Shown in pieces: positions 12,838 to 14,461 of a stretch of DNA of 14,461 nt (position 1 is the first letter of the stretch; each line of letters opens with the position of its first letter). Position numbers and translations under genes: made by a program. Origin of the DNA: Firmicutes bacterium UBA5454 (GTDB taxonomy: Bacteria > Bacillota > Clostridia > Caldicoprobacterales > DTU083); NCBI GenBank assembly GCA_002426555.1, contig DIQU01000083.1, forward strand, positions 14,674-29,134, written 5' to 3'. Under the pieces are notes generated by a model. That model did no database searches. It was not told the origin of the DNA and saw nothing but the letters and a program-made list of their open reading frames with translations.

Positions 12838-13610
12838 TCGTCATCCTCCTCATCATTATCAATTATTTCCTGTGCCAAATCCATATAGGCTTCCGAGCCC
12901 GCACATTTTGGATCGTACACTATTACCGGTACCCCATGGCTAGGTGCTTCTCCCAGCCGGACATTTCTCGGAATAATAGTGGTATATACCTTGTTTCGAA
13001 AGTGTTTTTTTACTTCATCCACAACTTGTATTGCCAAATTCGTTCTGGAGTCAAACATAGTCAATACAACGCCTACAATCTCCAGTTTTGGATTGAGGTT
13101 CTTTTTAACTAATTCAAATGTACTAAGAAGCTGGGTTAGCCCTTCCAAAGCATAATATTCACATTGAATAGGAACAAGAAGTCTATCTGCTGCAGTAAGC
13201 GAGTTAATGGTAATTAAACCAAGAGAGGGCGGGCAATCAATAAAAATATAATCATAATCATTTCTTATCTCCTCTAATGCTTTTTTCAATATGGTTTCCC
13301 TGGCCATCATGGGAACCAATTCTATCTCAGCTCCTGCTAATTCTATCTTAGATACGATAATATCCAACTTGTCATATTCAGTATGTATTATAGCTTCCCT
13401 TACGGGTACACCATTAATAATTATATCATAAATGGACTTGTCTGCTTTGTTCTTATCTATCCCAAGACCACTGGTAGTATTACCTTGAGGATCTATGTCG
13501 ATGGTTAATACCTTCTTGCCAAGTGCAGCTAAACAAGCACTTAGATTTACATTTGTGGTTGTTTTGCCGACACCGCCTTTCTGATTGGCAATAGCAATTA
13601 TACTGGACAT
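12825..13610 (-). CDS. soj: Chromosome partitioning ATPase ParA (Soj)
   Basis: The 261-residue protein is a standard ParA/Soj ATPase. It has the deviant Walker A KGGVGKTT (11-18), switch I/Walker A' (IDIDPQGNTTSGLG, 37-50) and Walker B (FIDCPPSLG, 123-131). The usual DNA-binding basic surface is expected in the C-terminal half. ATP-bound dimers coat the nucleoid and are released by ParB, which moves or separates origins; in Bacillus Soj also regulates DnaA. I chose ATG 13610 because AAGGGG lies 8 bases before it and family members start with M-x-x-I-I-A-I-x-N-Q-K-G-G. A GTG at 13619 would put the ribosome site inside the gene. parB overlaps its end by 13 bases, so the two are translationally coupled. 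A candidate promoter lies just upstream. Confidence 0.96.
   Translation of the reverse strand: MSSIIAIANQKGGVGKTTTNVNLSACLAALGKKVLTIDIDPQGNTTSGLGIDKNKADKSIYDIIINGVPVREAIIHTEYDKLDIIVSKIELAGAEIELVPMMARETILKKALEEIRNDYDYIFIDCPPSLGLITINSLTAADRLLVPIQCEYYALEGLTQLLSTFELVKKNLNPKLEIVGVVLTMFDSRTNLAIQVVDEVKKHFRNKVYTTIIPRNVRLGEAPSHGVPVIVYDPKCAGSEAYMDLAQEIIDNDEEDDDWQL
12845..12851 (-). promoter_or_regulatory. Ribosome binding site of parB inside the parA gene
   Basis: GAGGAGG lies 7 bases before the TTG start of parB and within the Asp/Glu-rich codons at the end of parA. It identifies TTG 12837 as the start and couples the two genes. Confidence 0.8.
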
Positions 13611-13639
13611 ATATCGCACCCCTTTTTCTTGTTACATAT

Positions 13640-13668
13640 ATTATAGTATATATTGTCTTTAGGTGAAA
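13640..13668 (-). promoter_or_regulatory. Candidate sigma-A promoter of soj-parB
   Basis: On the minus strand TTTCAC (13668-13663) and a perfect TATAAT (13645-13640) are separated by exactly 17 bases. The -10 box ends 30 bases before the soj ATG. The -35 match is poor, so strength is uncertain. Its presence would let soj-parB be transcribed apart from noc. The remaining noc-soj gap (to 13792) shows no gene and no clear terminator. Confidence 0.45.
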
Positions 13669-13792
13669 GGGGTTTAACTGATTTTCATCTCAATTCTTCG
13701 TTATTAGTACCCGTATTACCCATAAATAAAAAATAGCAGCCAAATAATTGACCACAGTATCGAATGTTATAATAGTGCTAATTTTTTTTATA

Positions 13793-14461
13793 TCAGTTTT
13801 TTGGTATCGTAACAATGATTTCTATTTTGTCTTCTTTATCAAGCTGAGAATAGTGCACTGGCATACCATAGCTCTTCAACATGCCAACTGAATTTTTTAT
13901 CGTATTAATAAAAATTCTAATATCTTTTGTCCGTTTAAAAACTTTCTTTTGCTTCCTGTTGTTAGCCTTTTCAGTTCTTTTCCGATCTTTATTTTGTTTT
14001 TCAGCATCTCTTAGTACAATACATTCTACAACTTCTTCCGTATCTCTAACGTTCAGCTTGTTGTCTACAACATGCCTGACAGCATCCATCCTGGACTCAT
14101 CATCAGGCAGCTTCAGTAATGCTCTTGCATGTCGTTCTGTCAGTTTTTCTCTTATCAAAACATCCTTTATTTCATTTGAGAGCTTCAAAATGCGCAACTT
14201 GTTAGCTATAGTGGATTGATTTTTACCCAGCTTTAATGCCAGCTCTTCTTGTGTAAATTCATGATCAAGGATCAGATTGGCATATCCCTTGGCTTCTTCC
14301 AAGTAATGCAGATTCTCTCTTTGCAGATTTTCTATCATGGCCATAATTGCTGAATCCTGTTCATAAGCATTCATTATGATTGCAGATATATAGTCCAACC
14401 CAGCAAGTTTGGCCGCTCGTAATCTTCTTTCGCCTGTAATCAGCTCATACCCATCTTGAGC
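13793..14461 (-). CDS. noc: Nucleoid occlusion protein Noc, ParB-like (5' end outside window)
   Basis: The frame is open to the right edge, so only the C-terminal 222 residues are seen. They include GYELITGERRLRAAKLAG of the CTP-binding domain, then ENLQRENLHYLEEAKGY. A helix-turn-helix follows (EELALKLGKNQSTIANKLRIL), then TERHARALLKLPD, NVRDTEEVVE, a very basic linker (KRTEKANNRKQKKVFKRTK) and a C-terminal dimer domain. It is a ParB paralogue. Its position directly upstream of soj-parB and its sequence differences from the ParB here (same window) fit Noc. In Bacillus, Noc binds its own NBS sites, spreads with CTP and blocks FtsZ assembly over the chromosome. The N-terminal amphipathic membrane helix that defines Noc function cannot be checked here. 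A second ParB cannot be excluded, but is less likely. Confidence 0.85.
   Translation of the reverse strand, partial: AQDGYELITGERRLRAAKLAGLDYISAIIMNAYEQDSAIMAMIENLQRENLHYLEEAKGYANLILDHEFTQEELALKLGKNQSTIANKLRILKLSNEIKDVLIREKLTERHARALLKLPDDESRMDAVRHVVDNKLNVRDTEEVVECIVLRDAEKQNKDRKRTEKANNRKQKKVFKRTKDIRIFINTIKNSVGMLKSYGMPVHYSQLDKEDKIEIIVTIPKN

Overview
This window looks like the chromosome of a low-GC, endospore-forming member of the Clostridia, near the replication origin. The evidence is a noc-soj-parB cluster, two perfect parS sites, a yyaC-type sporulation gene, Firmicutes families such as YkuS and DUF4446, strong GGAGG ribosome binding sites and frequent TTG starts. I cannot name the genus. 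No tRNA, rRNA, insertion sequence, CRISPR array or prophage gene is visible.

Left part (1-4140). The last 40 codons of a cation-diffusion-facilitator transporter read rightward and meet a leftward, translationally coupled operon. In transcription order that operon is a MoxR AAA+ ATPase, a DUF58 protein, a polytopic membrane protein with a DUF4129-like tail, and a LURP-one/YxjI-like protein. This resembles the widespread MoxR-DUF58-transglutaminase module, but the third gene has no transglutaminase core and a LURP-one gene has been added.

Middle part (4220-6091). A 105-residue orphan protein is followed by a clear terminator. Its leader can form two mutually exclusive hairpins. Upstream lies a membrane-bound GAF protein with no kinase or cyclase output domain. 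A divergent intergenic region holds a GC-rich hairpin and a tandem repeat.

Rightward cluster (6092-9192). This contains a secreted, C-terminally anchored TPR-like protein, a BmrU/YegS-type lipid kinase, a DUF4446 protein and a YkuS (UPF0180) protein. The YkuS gene converges with leftward yyaC (9206-9844). A second rightward pair follows (10072-11882): a membrane-anchored, probably beta-propeller protein (DUF5711-like) and a CvpA-family membrane protein with a long loop.

Right part (11909-14461). Two parS copies lie between the convergent cvpA and parB genes and together form a long inverted repeat that should also end transcription in both directions. Beyond them, leftward, are parB (spo0J), parA (soj) and noc, the last cut by the window edge. 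ParA and ParB act on the parS sites to place the origin and load condensin, and Noc blocks division over the nucleoid.

No clearly unprecedented system stands out. The best leads are the altered MoxR operon, the switch-like leader at 4632-4704, and the parS pair built as a bidirectional terminator.
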